DNA of 64,000 nt. Source: Chaetorhynchus papuensis (taxonomy: Eukaryota > Chordata > Aves > Passeriformes > Rhipiduridae). Under the pieces are notes generated by a model. The model saw only the letters and a program-made list of their open reading frames with translations. It was not told where the DNA came from and ran no database searches. The stretch covers positions 1 to 64,000 of the forward strand of contig VWYX01000394.1 of the NCBI GenBank assembly GCA_013396525.1, read 5' to 3'. The first letter of the stretch is position 1. Each line of letters starts with the position of its first letter. This document shows, piece after piece, positions 13,591 through 28,400 of the stretch. The position numbers and the translations under genes were made by a program.

Positions 13591-16500
13591 TTCAGAATAC
13601 TAAAAACAGTACTGCAAAAATTCATAACATTAAGGCAAACGACAATCAGTCAAGAAGGATTAAATATGATACAATTTATTTTAGGGAGAACGTTTTCAGT
13701 TGCATTAAAATTCAATTAAACTATTAAAAAGAGTTTTAACTGCTCAGAAAACTTGGAGAAGTTCTGTATGGCCTGGGGAAGTCTTTTTAATCTTTGCTAT
13801 TCTTATATGTGATGGAATTTCTCCATATGTGGCATATTTTATGTCTTATTCACATAAATATAAGGTATAGAGTTACTGACACAGCAGAGTTCTTTAACAT
13901 ACACTTAGAAGTAGAGCCCTTTAGAACTAAAAGACAGCTTTTATTCTTTAACACTACATAATAAAACTGTAGGAAATATCCATATAGCTTGCTTATCTTA
14001 TAAACTAAGCAACTATAGATATAAAGCAACCTTATTGAGAAAAAAAACCTAAAAACTATGCTGGAAGTCTAATTCCATCCACTCAATATCAGGACCCGTG
14101 TGTATAAATCAGGAATAGCCTATGAAATGCTTATTTAAGCAAAAGTTAGTTTTTCAGTTTATTCCAGAGCACATTGAACTTAACTGGCTTCTCTCCTCTA
14201 CAAGTAGCTGGGATAGTATACATACACAACTTTAGAAGCCATACATACGCATTTCCAATAAATATTAAAATAGCAGGTGGTGTGTCTTACATGAACATTT
14301 CCTGTCTTTTCCCAAGAAACCATTTATATTCATTTCAGTTGAAAGGGTAAGAAGTGTACTTGATGGAATTCTAAAGATTAGCTACAGTCCTATATAGACA
14401 CTTCATAAATCTTTCATTGCTTTTAAAATACCATCTAAAAGTTAAAAAAAACCCCAACATTTTCAACACAATTGTACAATGTACAATTCATAACTGTTAA
14501 CCAATTCAAACATCTTTTCATCCTGTCAAGGATGGGAAAAAAATAATTTTACCATCCAACCTAAGTGTTGACAATAAAGTTCTTTTACTTAAGATGGATA
14601 TTATTCTTGGAAGGAGACTAACACCTGAAAGATGTTAAAACACAGAACATGGCTGTTAGAATAAAAGTTATGGAAATTAATGGCATATGGAGATGTGCCA
14701 AACCAACAGTCCTGTACACTAATTGTCACTACAGTTGGTTGCCCTCAGAAGGAATAAGGAATATTTGGAATTCAAAAGCTTCCATTTTGATTACAAACAC
14801 AGAAGCCTGGGTTTGGATTAGTCGTTTATGACATAGAGTGGAAGTGTAAGTAGCATCACCTGATCCAATTGTCCCAAGTAAGGGAGCACTCAATACGTGA
14901 GAAAATCTTCTCCATAAACTGGTCTGAAGCAAAATTGAACTTGGACTTGTTTCCACAAGCTAGGTTAAAACTGGGAATTCTACTTACCAGAAGCAGGAGT
15001 TATTTTGAGAAACGTTGTTGGCACATGCAACCACAGCAGACATCAGACAGTTAAACTAAGAACACTTGTGTTGGAGAGGACAAAAAGAAGATGAGAAAGG
15101 TAACATACGTGTAGAATAAATCTGTCACATGAATAAAAAGGAAGGCATTTAGCTGAGCATTAGAGATTATTTGAACCCAGAATGACCTGTGGCGCCTTCT
15201 CAAAGATTGCAACATGGTTATTCAGGAAAGCCAATAAAGATAACTTCTCATTAGAAGTTATCATCAGCAGCAGGAAATTGGAAGAGCAGCTACTATCTGG
15301 AAGCTCAATTCTCTTTTGAGCTAGGATTCGGGGAAGTAACTAAATTGCAAACAGATGAGAGAAGTTGTCTCTTCAGTCCATTGCATGTCTATATGCAAGG
15401 CCCTTAAAGGTGGCGAATACCAGAGAAGCTTTAGTCAGTGCCTAAAAAGAAGTGCCTTAGCAGCCTAACCAGTAATGTGTAGGTAGTTACTGATTCATTT
15501 TGCAGGATTTTGGGCCAATATCTGGCTGTAAATACTGGAGGAAGTGCCAATTTGATTAAAAACTAGATGTGCCAAACTACCACTCTTTCGGAAGATAATT
15601 CACAATGAACAGCACAGGATGTTTTAATCATCATTATAATCATCATGTGTAATCACATTGATTCTTTGAGAGTCACCATCAGCAGATGGCTAAATAGTAA
15701 ATCGCTGGTTTGGGGAAAGTCTGTGTTGCAAGGTTCCTTGAAGCTTAGTCTTCAGCTGGACTGGATGAGACTCTCCAAACTGTTCTGCCAAACTCTTAGA
15801 AGCAGTTGGCCCATGGTCCTCCACACATTTCCTACTGCTTGTATTAATCTATATACTAGAAATCTCCTAACTTCATCATGAAATACTGTCCCTCATGACC
15901 ACCTCTACAGCTGCTGCAACAGTTTCTACTGAATACTTACAAGGCCAGTTCGATGAGCAGGAACCACTTGGGGGTGTTGCTGGGACTGCCACGATAGAAT
16001 TCAACACATTTAAGAATAAAGGAAGGCCTATCAGAGGCTTATCAACACAGACTCAAATCACCACACAATTTCAACATTTTGTATCTGAAATTGGAAAAAT
16101 GCCTTTATCATTTTCTGGGGGCACTAACTGTATTTTCTTCTTTCCTACTCCTTGATAAGCAAATGCCGATATCTTAATCAAATTGTGGGACCAGCTAACT
16201 GAAAGTTACTGCTCTCAGTATTCCCTTGTGCTGGTTTAAATGTGAAAGCCACTGCCTGCTACACTGGCAAAGATGGTCACCTGGAATTTCCCATCAGTGC
16301 TGATCCAGGCATACTCTTGTGTTTTGTACCAACATTCAGATTGCTTTGGGAGCCCAGTAATTTGGCAAAGCGTTTGTAGTGTGAGTATAGGCCAAGCATA
16401 ACACTAAGGTTTGGTACAAGGCAAGAAATGGTGTTACAAGATGTTAATGTAGCACAAATAATATTAGTTTTTGCTATTTCCTTCCCATTCGTCCTATGTC

Positions 16501-18319
16501 TCTCTATGACCTGTCCTGCTTCTGCATCTGCTGCAACCTTCAACATAAAATTTTACTTATAAACAGCCAACTTTTCTGACAAGGCTAGATTTAATTGTGA
16601 CTGCTTGACTGTTTCTTAGTGTTGGCTACCAGGTTCTTTGTCTTCACTCTGGAAGAGCAGCCAACAGCAAATCTCACAAGTCTTTTTTCTTTTACAGATG
16701 TGATTCTGCTGACAGAAAGAAAGAATTTGCATATCTTTATCATTCACACTTACAAGAACTTTTTCTCCCATACTTAATCTTCAATAACTGTTCAATCTGC
16801 AACAATATTTGCAAAAATATCTCCCTAGTGTTTACCCAAATTGTTTTACATTTTTTGGTGAATATGTGACACAGAATTCTGATCCATATTCCTGTACAAA
16901 AGTTTAAACACATTTAAACTAATATAAGTAGCTGTGGTAAACTACCACTAGATAGATAAAAGTAATTTTAAATTACAAGAGCAGGAAACTTTAACTTTAG
17001 AAGATAAGACTGTATCTGTATCCTCTATCTGTGTCATATGTATCACATACTAATAAAGTAATCTGTGCTCCTTCATATTTCTTGCCACACAAGCATCCTC
17101 CTGCAGAGGATCCTCCTGCAACTTTTGAGATGGAATAATGACCTTGAAAGTAGAGGTTTATGTACCCAATTCCAATGACATTCAATAGAATACTATGCCT
17201 AAAATATCAAATCCTTAGCATGCTTCCAGAGTATACAGCTCTAACCAGATTCAGAAAGGAGGAAAGCTGTTGATGTCAGGTTTTTAGCCAGGTCTGATTT
17301 CTTAATAGAAACAGGCAAGCTTCTATCACACATGGCTTGCAGGGCAATGTTTTATCAATTCATGGTTTTGTCTCATCCATCCACTCTGTTCAGACTACAG
17401 CTGCCAACACACTGACACTCAGAGACTGCAACTGGCCAGCATCACAGCCTGATCTATTGTGATATTTTCAGCCCTGGATTCCAGTCTATGAAAGCAGAGA
17501 GTAGGAAGCAAGGGGCAGAAAGGTATTTGCAGTGCTCCTAGCATTAGTAAGGGTCAATAATCTTAGCTCTTCACTGCATTTAAAGCAGATAGATAACTGG
17601 TAGATGGGCAAATCTTTTCAGATATGACATTTTGTTTGTTTTCAATTTGTTTAATAAATCTTTTCTTTTATTGTTTTTCTAAATAATCAAGTTTCAGCTA
17701 GAAAACAAATTAAAAAATGCCTTTTTTAGACAGTGACTTCAGTGGAATCCAATTTTTCCCTTTGAGTGTTAAGGAATTCACATTTCCTGCCTCTTGGAGC
17801 CATACACTCTTTAGAAGGGTTGTAAAATCACTTTGTGGACAGAAGGAAAACATTCTAAACGTACTCTTCTCAAAGAGTTGATTAAAACACGAAACCAAAG
17901 GTGTGGGCAAGCAGTAGAACCTTTCTGTAATGCTGTGCTACTGCATCAGAGGCCACTTAGGGAAAAAAAATCAAGGTTATATTTTTCTCTTCCCTATTTA
18001 TAAAAACTTAGAGAGAAACATGCTAGTATGCTCTGATGGAAAAGGCTAAAGTAGTCAATTTCTCAACACTGAGCAGCAAGAGCTTTTAAGAATATAAAAC
18101 CAGAGCTCAATATGGAGACTTGAAGTCAATTTAAAAATAGAATAATTTGCGTTCTTTTGCTGAATTCAATCAAACATTCTTACCATTGACAAATAGCTTG
18201 TCTTCTTGACACATAATTTGAAGAGGGCACAAAAATCCATTTAACTGATTATATTTAATGTGCTGTTTCACTCCCACATCCACTTGTCCCAAAAAACTTT
18301 CTGCCTTCTAAAATAAGAT
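13591..18319. other. AT-rich non-coding sequence
   Basis: No gene was recognised. A 24-bp perfect inverted repeat lies at 15239-15262, and a possible small minus-strand exon with good splice sites at 14987-15054 (see findings). Confidence 0.6.
15239..15262. repeat. Perfect inverted repeat, 10-bp arms
   Basis: GATAACTTCT and AGAAGTTATC are separated by the loop CATT. It would form a stable small hairpin. No gene end is visible nearby that it could serve. Confidence 0.9.
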
Positions 18320-19458
18320 TACTGACTTGGTGAGTGAGGGGAAAGCAGAGGTTGTTGCTTATTTCAATTTTAGTAAGGTTTTCAACACCATTTCTCTCAG
18401 CATTCTTACAGACAAACAAACTGAGGAACTAGAGACTGCATGAGCAGACAGTGAGGTGGACTGAAAACTGCCAGGCTGAAATCTAGCGGGAGACCAAGCA
18501 ATTGTGGGGTCCCACAGGGGCTGAAATTGGGTTCAGAATAGCTTAATATCTTCATTAATGACATGGGTGATAGGACAGAATGCACCCTCAGCAACTCTGC
18601 AGATGATTCAAACTGGGAGAAGTGATTGATAAACCAGATGGATGTGCTGTTATTCAGAGGGGTCCCAACCAGCTGGAGAAATGGATTGACAGGGGTATTG
18701 GGAAGTTCAGCAAAAGGAACTGCAAAGCCCTGCACCCATGGAGGACTGGAGTCCAGACACACCCCAATCAGAGTGGGGGCTGGGGACAAGGGAAGCAGCT
18801 TTTCAGAAAAGGACCTACACATTCTCATGGACAAGAAGTTGAACTTGAGACACCAGTATGTCCTTGCAGAATATAAGGGCACTACACCTCGGTCTGCATC
18901 AGGAAGAGCACTGTCAGCTCATCCAGAGCATTACCAAAGTGATTACTGTCCTCTGTAAATGGAGATACACCTGAAGTGCTGTGTCCACTCCTGAACTCCC
19001 CAGGATGATAAAGAAATGAACATTCTGGAACAAGTCCAGTGAAGGAACATGAAGATAATGAAGGGATGAAGAGCATCTGCTATTACAAGAAAAGACTGAG
19101 AGAACTGGCATTGTTTGTCCTGGAGAACGGAAGGCTAAGGGGGGATCTTACAAATGTGAATAACTACCTGATGCAAGAGGATTAAGAAGCTGGAGCTGAT
19201 AGTCAAATCACAAGAAGCAAAAGGAACAAATTTATATACAATAAATGCCCTTTAAAGTTTAGAAAACATTCTTTATCATGACAGCCGTCAAACACTGGAA
19301 TAGGTTGCCCAGGGAGGCTGTAAATTCTCTTTCTTTGGAGACATTCAAAATCAAACTGGAGTCAGTCTTGGGATACCTTCTGTAGCTGACTCTGTTTTGG
19401 GCAGATGTGTTTGTCTCCAGGAGTTCCCTCCAATTCTCAAGTGCTCTGTGATTCTGGT
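18320..19458 (+). mobile_element. CR1 LINE, 5'-truncated, about 1.1 kb
   Basis: This is the longest transposon copy in the window. The plus strand begins in the reverse-transcriptase part (TTTCAATTTTAGTAAGGTTT corresponds to the FSKAFDTVSH region). It passes through CTTCATTAATGACATGGGTG (the 'IFINDM' motif region) and AATGCACCCTCAGCAACTCT, and reaches the 3' end text TAGGTTGCCCAGGGAGGCTG and the closing CTCTGTGATTCTGG. Stops and indels show it is dead. The 158-codon minus-strand frame across it is antisense noise. Confidence 0.92.
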
Positions 19459-22400
19459 TTCTTCTACAGGTTCCTCTGACATAGAAGAACTGATGATTTT
19501 GTGTCTAGACTGTAAAATATGATTCAGTATAAGCTGTGGCAAGCATGAAAATAAGACCACTAGTTGAGCAAGTAGAGAGAAGAACTGGAGAAAATCGCAT
19601 CTCACGCATAACGTGCAGTGGAAACTATACATAAAAAAACTCAAGCTAAGATCTTTATATCTGATTGAACTGTAGCAAAAAGACTTCAAGAAAGATGCCC
19701 TATGGTCCTCAGATGCTGGAGGACTGCCTGGCTGCCTGCCCTGTAAAACTGTTCATCAATGTCAACCAAAAGACACAACATTCACAGATATTTAAGTTAT
19801 GAGGTATTGGTTTCTCAGGTTTTAGCATGCTTAAAACGTGTAATGAACAAGGCTTTAGCAATATGGTTCCTCTTGAAGAAAAAAATGTTTACCAGGGTTG
19901 AGATCAGGATGTCTGACTGCTTCTAGCACCATCAAAAAGCAAACCCATCAAACAAACCACAAAATTAGATTGTTTTTAAGTGAAAGATCTTTTGGAAGTC
20001 AACGTCATCATCTTAAGTGTGCTATTATGAAAAATTTGGCTACATCACTTGAAAATAAATGTTTCAATTCGTTAGTTCCAGAACTTAAATCTTTTTTAGG
20101 AAGCTGTTCTGCAACTCATTTGAGCACCTCACCCAGTGGTGACACAAAGAAATTAACACAAGTTCTTCTGAGAAAAACATGCATCACGAACAAAAACCTG
20201 CTCTGTGATACACTATATTAACTGAGGATAAGATTTACTTATATATTTATTTACGACTATCACCATGTATAGATTCTCTTTTCAAAATGAAACCTTCAGG
20301 ACCTGTTGAGAGTGAGGAAAGCAGAAATAAGGATGAAAAGAACTGTACTCCCACCATTTGTATGATTGCAAACAACAGTGTCAGGTTGGGGTTTAACACC
20401 ATTCAGTGAGTTCACACACAGAACAGAAGTGCTTGCAAACAAAATTATCATCCCAGCCTGACAGGCAGGTAAAATATTCGAGTTTTGGAAATCAGGTGCT
20501 AGAGTACAAAATTCAACAACAACCATCAAGAGCAACTTGTATCTGTGTCATGCACAAATGATCAAGTATGGGAGTTACTGACAGATTTTCCCAAAAAGGC
20601 AAACCTCTTTGACTTGAGTTCTTGACTAGACAATTTGTGAACATTGCAAAGGAAAAGAAAAAAAAATCAAGCCATTTACCTCATAATTCTACGTAGCATA
20701 AAGAAGTTAAGAGATATTAACAAACCTCCTGAGTTACTTGCACCGTCTCTAGATCACTTAGAAAGTAATCACTGTCGCCCCATTAAAACACAGTTTTAAA
20801 GTTTATACAGGAAAAGAAAAATTAGATAATTTTATACTCCTCACGATTCAAGAAGAGGTAATTTTCTTTTTCTCTTCCATCAATGTAGCAGAGTCGGAGA
20901 AAGATGGGGAACGCTGGCACCAACAGCTGGAAAGCTTCTCTGTGATTTCTCTAGGGTACGTACTTTCTATCTTGTCAATTGCCTTAGGCTGATGGGCCGT
21001 GAACTCTAGTAATTCATGATAGAAATGCTAATACGTAAGACAAAGTAACATGCATGGTACTACCACTGTAAAGTTTAAGTCACACCATATCCTGGTGCTA
21101 GAAGAAGCAATGTTATAGTTCCATGTTCTAGGTCAAAAACACTTTATCTATTCCTTCATAAAACTAGTCCTGATCTTAGGTATGCAAGGTCAAATTTTGC
21201 GTGCTTATTTGCTAGATCAAGATGATTTGTCAGGTCTCCTTGCCTTATTATTTACTATACTTTTCTCTTTTGTTGGTGCTTGAGATAGTGGATTAAAATA
21301 AAATTTTAAAAACCCAAACAACAAAGTACAAGTAAAGGCAGGACAATATTTCAAAAGTAAATTCAACAGGATAAAAAGTCAAGTGGTTCTAATGAAGGAG
21401 TCTGATGTCTGTGGTTTGTTAGAATCAAGGCAGTGGTTAAGATTGGTTTCAGTGGAGTCAGGAGACTGCAGAGAGTCTGGACCATTTTACATGCCAGTTG
21501 TACTCTACACAATTGTATTATAAGGTTATAAAAGAAAGATGAACTGGTAGCAGGACCTGGACAGGGACAGCTGGTTAACATAAGAACATCAAAAATGTTA
21601 AAAATGCTTTTGTTTGGAGACAAAGTGTGAGAATGGAACAAGAGAGATAAGGATCATGAGAGAGATCAGGTGGAGGGATAAAATCAGTGAGGCCTGAGAT
21701 TGGATTAGGAGGATACCAGATTAGCATCTGTGATGAGGAGAGGGAAGGCAAGACAAAGGGAAGACAAAAGTTAACATTTTATCAGTTTTCTCTTAGAATA
21801 TGTTTAGGTCTTCTTCAAAGAGGAAAAAACATTCATTTTTCAAATCTTTCTCTTGTCCTGCCTCTCTTCTTGTCATGAAAGAGCAGTGTTGTGAGGACAA
21901 ATAGGGATTTGGGCTTGGAGTTTGGCAATACATTTAAGACTAGACAAAGCAAGATCACTCAACTTGAGTTTTCCACAAATTTAAGAAAAACAAAGACAGA
22001 AGATAATTATGAGATGTGAATTTATAGTTGCTTTGGCCAGGTGACTTACAATAAACAGGGAGTTTAGTCATTGCACTGATTAACTATAGGAAAAAATTAC
22101 TATGTTAAGTACTGATGGAGACTATGGAGACTGGGCTATCAAAGGAGGTTGGAGTGAAAAAAGAACTCTGATAGTGATGAGCTAGTGGGGGTAGGAGGTC
22201 AATAAAAGGCTTGGAAAAATTTCATGAACAAATGGAGGTAAAAGTGCTAGGTGACAAAAAGTTTAGCAAAAGGTACTTTCAGTAAGCAGGAGAAATAATT
22301 CTGGGCTGAAAATAAAGAGATTAAATTGAGGAAATGGGACATGTCAGATCTCATTGGTCATCTACTTGGAAATGAAAAATTACTAAGCAGTGAACATAGG

Positions 22401-25400
22401 AGATGATGAAGAAAAAAAGACAACCAGTAACAAAAATCAAAGATTTTTACAGTCTGGGATTCTACTAAGGTTTAACATAGTTTCAAGTTGCTGTTATATG
22501 GTTTCAAAATCCTAGAGAGTAAAAAGAGATTAGATAAGATCACAGTGACAGATGGAGATGTCAACACAGATGATATAATGCCTTAATGTCACTAAATGAA
22601 CAGTAAGTCTTTTTTGAATGAAAACTTTGCAGCAGATGGTGCCTTTATCATTGCAGACAATCCAAAGTATTGCTATATTACAATTTATAATTTTTATTGA
22701 TCAGTGGAAAAGTTAGTAGTCTATTTCTATAAAGGTTTTTTTTTCCTGGTGATAGCTCTAAATTTCTAGAATCTTTTGCAATATTTATAACTGCTGCCTC
22801 ACAGAGAAACCTTTATCTTCAGTTTGCAGAATTTATTGGAAGCACAAGAGACTGCCTTAGATTATGAACTGAATATAAAAAGGTGGAGTGAAAAACTGAC
22901 ATAATATATCAAGGTACCATGTTATTATACCCACAAAGCTATGGATATGTATTTCATGTGTTCCTTTATGCTGGAAGCACAAGTTTCCTTTACAGATCCA
23001 GCCTTTATGCCTTGGAAGCCTAATCCTTGTTGGAACTCTTTTAGGGAGGTATTCACAAGGACAAGCTGTGATTTAACAGACTTTTTTGTGTTAATCTTCA
23101 CTCTGGTGAGCAGAGAAAGTGAAAGTCATTCAGAACCTTGTTCAAAAGAGGTACTAAACTGTAAGAATTCAGAGTTGTTTGACTAGCTGAGGTGCCAGCC
23201 AAATGTGTTCTGAAAAGAGGATGTAAGATTTGGTCTCACTGCTGGCTTTCTCTGGTTCAGTGCTATAAACTCTTGGAATAGCTCACAAGGTTGGTTTGAC
23301 CTTCTGTTCCAAAGCATCCAAGGAAAACAGTAATAACACACTATTTTACCTAGTTTACTGAAGTTAAAGAGGAACTAAAGAACAAATGTGAAACCTACTG
23401 TGTGTTTTATTCAATTTTCTGTCCCACAGAAGCAGTTACATGCAGAGATGTGTGAGATTTTTAATTTGCTTGTTTTAAATGCAGTGTTTCCAGAATGTAA
23501 CTTTGTTTCTTGCAAATGAATTATGGGGCTTTAGATTTGCCCATTTTTCACTCTTACTGATATATAGCTGCTTGGAGACCACCTCATTTTCCAGCTTACA
23601 CCTCTCAATTTCACATTTTCTAGCTGATCATGTCACTTTCCAAACTGAGAGGTCAATCTCTTTAGGAAAGGAAAGAATGAACAGCAAGTAAACCTGTTTA
23701 TCAACAACTGTTGTTGCTCATGCATTAATGCAAAGAGCCATTTTTAAAAGCTTTAACAAAATCCTGTTCACCTCAGTTTATCAAGGCAGACTACTGTTAA
23801 AAAGTGTGAATGAAAGAAGCAGGAATTCTGACCTACCTTTCCATGCATGAGACTTCCCAAAGAAATGACAGAAATGTTAGGATAACTTATATAGAAACAG
23901 AGTACCAAGAACTCTGTGAGGGATATTTCCACAGCCCTAGGCTGTCCCATGTTGTTGTAACCTGGAATATTTGACTGCAAAAGCAGGGCACTGCTAATTG
24001 CACAGGAGTCCTTTCCTGGCGCAGTACATCACTTTATCAAGTGCTCACTTCTAGGAAGGAATGGCAAACAAACAAACAGAAGCTATTAAGACCTTAATTC
24101 TTATCTGATAATGTTCAAGTATGAGTTATCACATCACAGAGAAACCCTCAATCCTGAATAAATATTTGCATGAGCAAATAGTTTTGCAATTTGGTTTTTC
24201 TCCGCTATCAGAAACTTTAGCAAGAAAAAGTATATAAGAATTTAAAGAATACATACCCAAGAGTTACAGTGCAGTTTGTATCTGAAAGTTATTGTCTACA
24301 GCAATTCTGGAAAGAATAGGCACCTGAAAGAGGATAAGATCAGGTCTCACTAACTTCTACAGTTCATTCATTTATTAGTGATGTTAGTACCTCACGACAA
24401 CCCATTCTTTTTTCATCAGACTCAGCAGCAAATGTCATGTCATTGACTTACTGGGATACTTTAACTTTACCAGAAGGGAGAAAAAAAATTGTTAGTAAAT
24501 TTTACCTTTTTAATTGATATAAATGGAAATGCCAGTACGTTCACTGCACTGACCAGCACCAACCACTTATATAGTATGAAGCCCTGCCATACTCTTGTTG
24601 AAGCTTACTGATTATGTTACCTTGTAAAGTAATCTTATAAGTTTGGGTTTATTTGCTCTGGTTTTAATTGTTGATAGGAATTTAATAGTTAATAGGAGTT
24701 TTTGTAAGAAATTTTAGGCCACGTTCAAGAAAGCATAACAACAAATGAATGGATCAAAGGTTGCATTTACCCTAGATATTAATTAAACTGTTATTTTTAA
24801 AAGGCAGACAGAAGACTTCTACACCAAACCTAAAAAAGTTTTTAACTTCTTCATGGATTAAGGTGATCAATAACGGTTTTGTCAAGCAATAATAAAATAT
24901 CTACAGAGATCCACTCTGGCTCCATAGGGATTTTTCTGTCAGCTTCAGGAGTTTATGGGGCTTATGGGGAAGAGCAGAGAGAGGTGTAGCCCCAATCACA
25001 TCACTTAGCTCAGCTGAGTCCCACTCGGATGCTGCTGCCCAGCCCTGGGGCTGAAGGGAGGGCTGAGTCATTCCCGCAGAGGTGGGAATTGCACTCTGGG
25101 TCACCAGCTGGAAGGTCTGCAGGGAGAGGTGAGCAGGCTCTGCAGAGAAAGGGGAGACTGAATTTAGGAAGTGAGCATTAGTTCTGTGTTTTAGAAGAGA
25201 AACTGCTGTATCAAAACAGTAAAGGCAAGTTAAAGGATTAAGTTCATTACAGGGAAGAAAATACTATTCTGGAATAATGATGAATGAAGTCTACGGAGAA
25301 AATTAAAAAGAGATGGCAAAGTATAGAGTAAATAATTAGAGCATCTGCAGGGATTTTCTAACAGAATACATTGTTGATGCTTGCTTATTACTGAAAATAA

Positions 25401-28400
25401 TCACTATACTTCTTTCTAGTAATTATTGTAATGATAATTTGTTTTGGAACCTTTGAAAATTGAGAACATGCATGAGGTTATACCACATAAATAAAAACTT
25501 GCAAAAAAAGCAAAAAATAGAAAAAATACAGTTGAATTCAGAAATTGTATTATCTAGTTAATATTGCAATTTAATTACTGTTGTGTGTTATTTTTGATAA
25601 AGTTTCAAATGGAAGAACATTCAAAGTTTATCTGATTTTTTTTTTAATTTTAAAACTGCCATATTTGCTTGTCTAAGGATGAAAAGCAAAAGGAGTTTTC
25701 AACTATGGTTCATTCATGTATTATCCATGCATGCATTTAAATGTGAGCTTTTGAAACACAGTTGCTTTGAACAATAAACAACTGCAAAAATGTTTTTTCG
25801 TGTAAGGTTTTACACTACCTACAATCTGAATTTTCTCTTCCTTAGCCACTTACATCTTCCTTAACAGGATGTGCCGCTCCTACACACTATCTGCCAAACA
25901 ATTTGGCACATTTCCAGTCATAAGGAGACTCAAATTCTGCTAGTTAATTTTTGTGGAGTTAGCACCTATGCATGTTTGCCTGTAAAAATATGATTGCTTC
26001 CTTCCTTCATTTATTTATTTCCTGAATTTAATGGTTTTGGTTAAAACATTAGTGGAAGTGCCAGAGAAGTTATTGCTTGAAATGAAAGCTCTGTGACCTG
26101 GAGATTCAGAATATCAAGAGGGCATGTATTTTTATATAACTGAAAGAGAATTCTTCCTCAGCTTTAAATACATGTATTCTTACCCTGAGAGTTTACAAAA
26201 TAATTTGTATTTTTAGAAAATAAAATGCAATGCACTGGTGAGATTATTGTATAAAAGACATCGGTACCAACCAATAAAAAACCTTTGTCTCACAGGAAAT
26301 GAATGAACAAAGTTTGCCTCCTTTTAGTAGAGTGAATTCATAGTCACGGTGTGGCAGAATATTGCTAAGCTCCTGAAGACCCATACTAAGAGCATCAGAT
26401 GTGGGCATGGGTGAAGTAGGTGCTGCCTGGGTAGAGTGGCATTTACCTTTCCAGGTGGTACCAAGAAGATGATACTCGGGATGGTTTTGCAGTCCAGCTC
26501 CTGCCTAGGAAGCGTGGAGGTGAAGGAAGAGCAGGATCCCACTGGTCAGATAAGATGAGGCTGGTTCTGCCCCTTTCTCAGCAAGGGTAAGTCCAGCACA
26601 AATCCTGTGCCTCTCTACCTCTGTAGCTGCAACCTGAAAGAGTCTGTGGGGCCACCCGAGTAAGAGCAAAACTCAGGGACAGAAGTGAAAAAGGAAGACC
26701 ACAGCTGGAGAAAATGAGAGAGCTTGTAGGGCTTTGGGCAAGAAAAAAACGATAAATCCTCTGAACTGAATTCCTCTGGCTGTGAATAGGAAACTTGTCT
26801 TCTTTTTTATTCCTTTGGTGCTTGATGAAGTCAAGAACAGTTTTTAACTTATGTCTAGTAAATAAATAACAGTATCACTTTGTATTTATTCAATGATCAC
26901 CTCCTTTTCCAAACTGAAAATCTCCATGGTACAAAAATTTTAGTTGACATTTTAAATCAAAGGAGTAATACTTCTCTTAAAATTATGATGTTTCAACATT
27001 GCAGAATATTTAAATTACTGTTCTGTCTGTATCTGCGATTTCTTTACAAGTTTCTTGGTGTTCTGATGTTAGAGTATTTTGAATAAGAGATGCCAATGTA
27101 AATCTTTTCATCTCTTACGCTAGTAATTAATTAGTTACTAGTAAATTTTGCTTTCTGACATAGGCAATCTCACAGATGTATGATATAGGTCTCTTTTTCG
27201 CTTGGGTTACAAGATCCAGGCCTCTATTTGGTACTGAAATGCATATATTCCCTGATCTATGGGAGCCTTTTATGCATGTTTTCCATTATTCACCAAAGGT
27301 CCTGTTATATATGCACCTTTTTTTACAGGATCAAGATTTTAGACCTCGCTCCATGTGGTGCCTTTTTTTTTCTTTTTGTCTAACTTCCATAAGTTCCAAC
27401 TCTTAAGGATTACATGCATGAAAAGAAACTGACTTCCTCATAGGCCATGACCTTTCATGCATAATATAAATTCACATATTATGGTTATAGTGTGGTTATA
27501 GTCATTCAGAAGTACTGCAGAGAGCTATTTGACATTATTGTATATAGAGTGAGGGCAAAGGGAGTTGAGCTACAAAGAGAACCAACTGTTTTTATTAATG
27601 CACAATTTCATAACTAATCGTTCTGTTGAAGCATAACATACATCTTCGGAAGTGATGTATTTGTGTTAGACATTTGTAAATCTAACTAGGCATAAACACT
27701 TCACTTCAAAGCATTCCTGTCAGGGAGTGATCGTATTTTAACAATATACCCAAAAAGGCTCGTCTTTTTGTTTGAAATAGTTATACCTGAGGGAAGTGTA
27801 TTATGAGGTATACTCCTGAATGTTAGTCTATATGAACATACCTCACTTTGGCTAGCTAAAAATCATGAGATTAGGTAAACACAGTGTAGTCATGGATACT
27901 TCAGGGACCTGAATTTTGTTATCAAGCAGCACTAGAAAACTTGATTTGCAAACAAAACAGCAAAATACCCCAAAGTTTCAGCTTTTGCAGTCTCACTAGA
28001 TACTTAAATTGTCAACAGCAGCTTCAAGAACAACACGCGTCATCTTATTCATTGACCAAGGCCATGGTAAATGATGCATACACATGTAGCCCATGGGAAA
28101 AGGAGAAAGTCATTAGCTTGGATGCTTTTTGAGTCATCCTGCACTGAAGGTGGCAAACGTTACCTACTCATTTTGGTGAAGCGTGCACACCGGGTCAGTT
28201 AGTATGGCTCAACTGATGGCAGAAGTGTGATAATCCTCAGATTTACTAGAGGTGCTGAACTGGGCTGTTACATATAGTCCATATCATGTAGCATTCTTAC
28301 TTGGCAGCTAGCCTTACAATCTCATCAATTTCAGTAATCATCTGCTAATAGTACTAATCATCTGCTTTGGAGGATGTGCTGGATGTGTGGAACTACAGGA

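Noticed and set aside
16228..16262. TGTGCTGGTTTAAATGTG resembling an LTR start
   Set aside because: No downstream LTR signals follow in the next several hundred bases.
18406..18882. 158-codon open frame on the minus strand
   Set aside because: It is the antisense read of a CR1 element on the plus strand.
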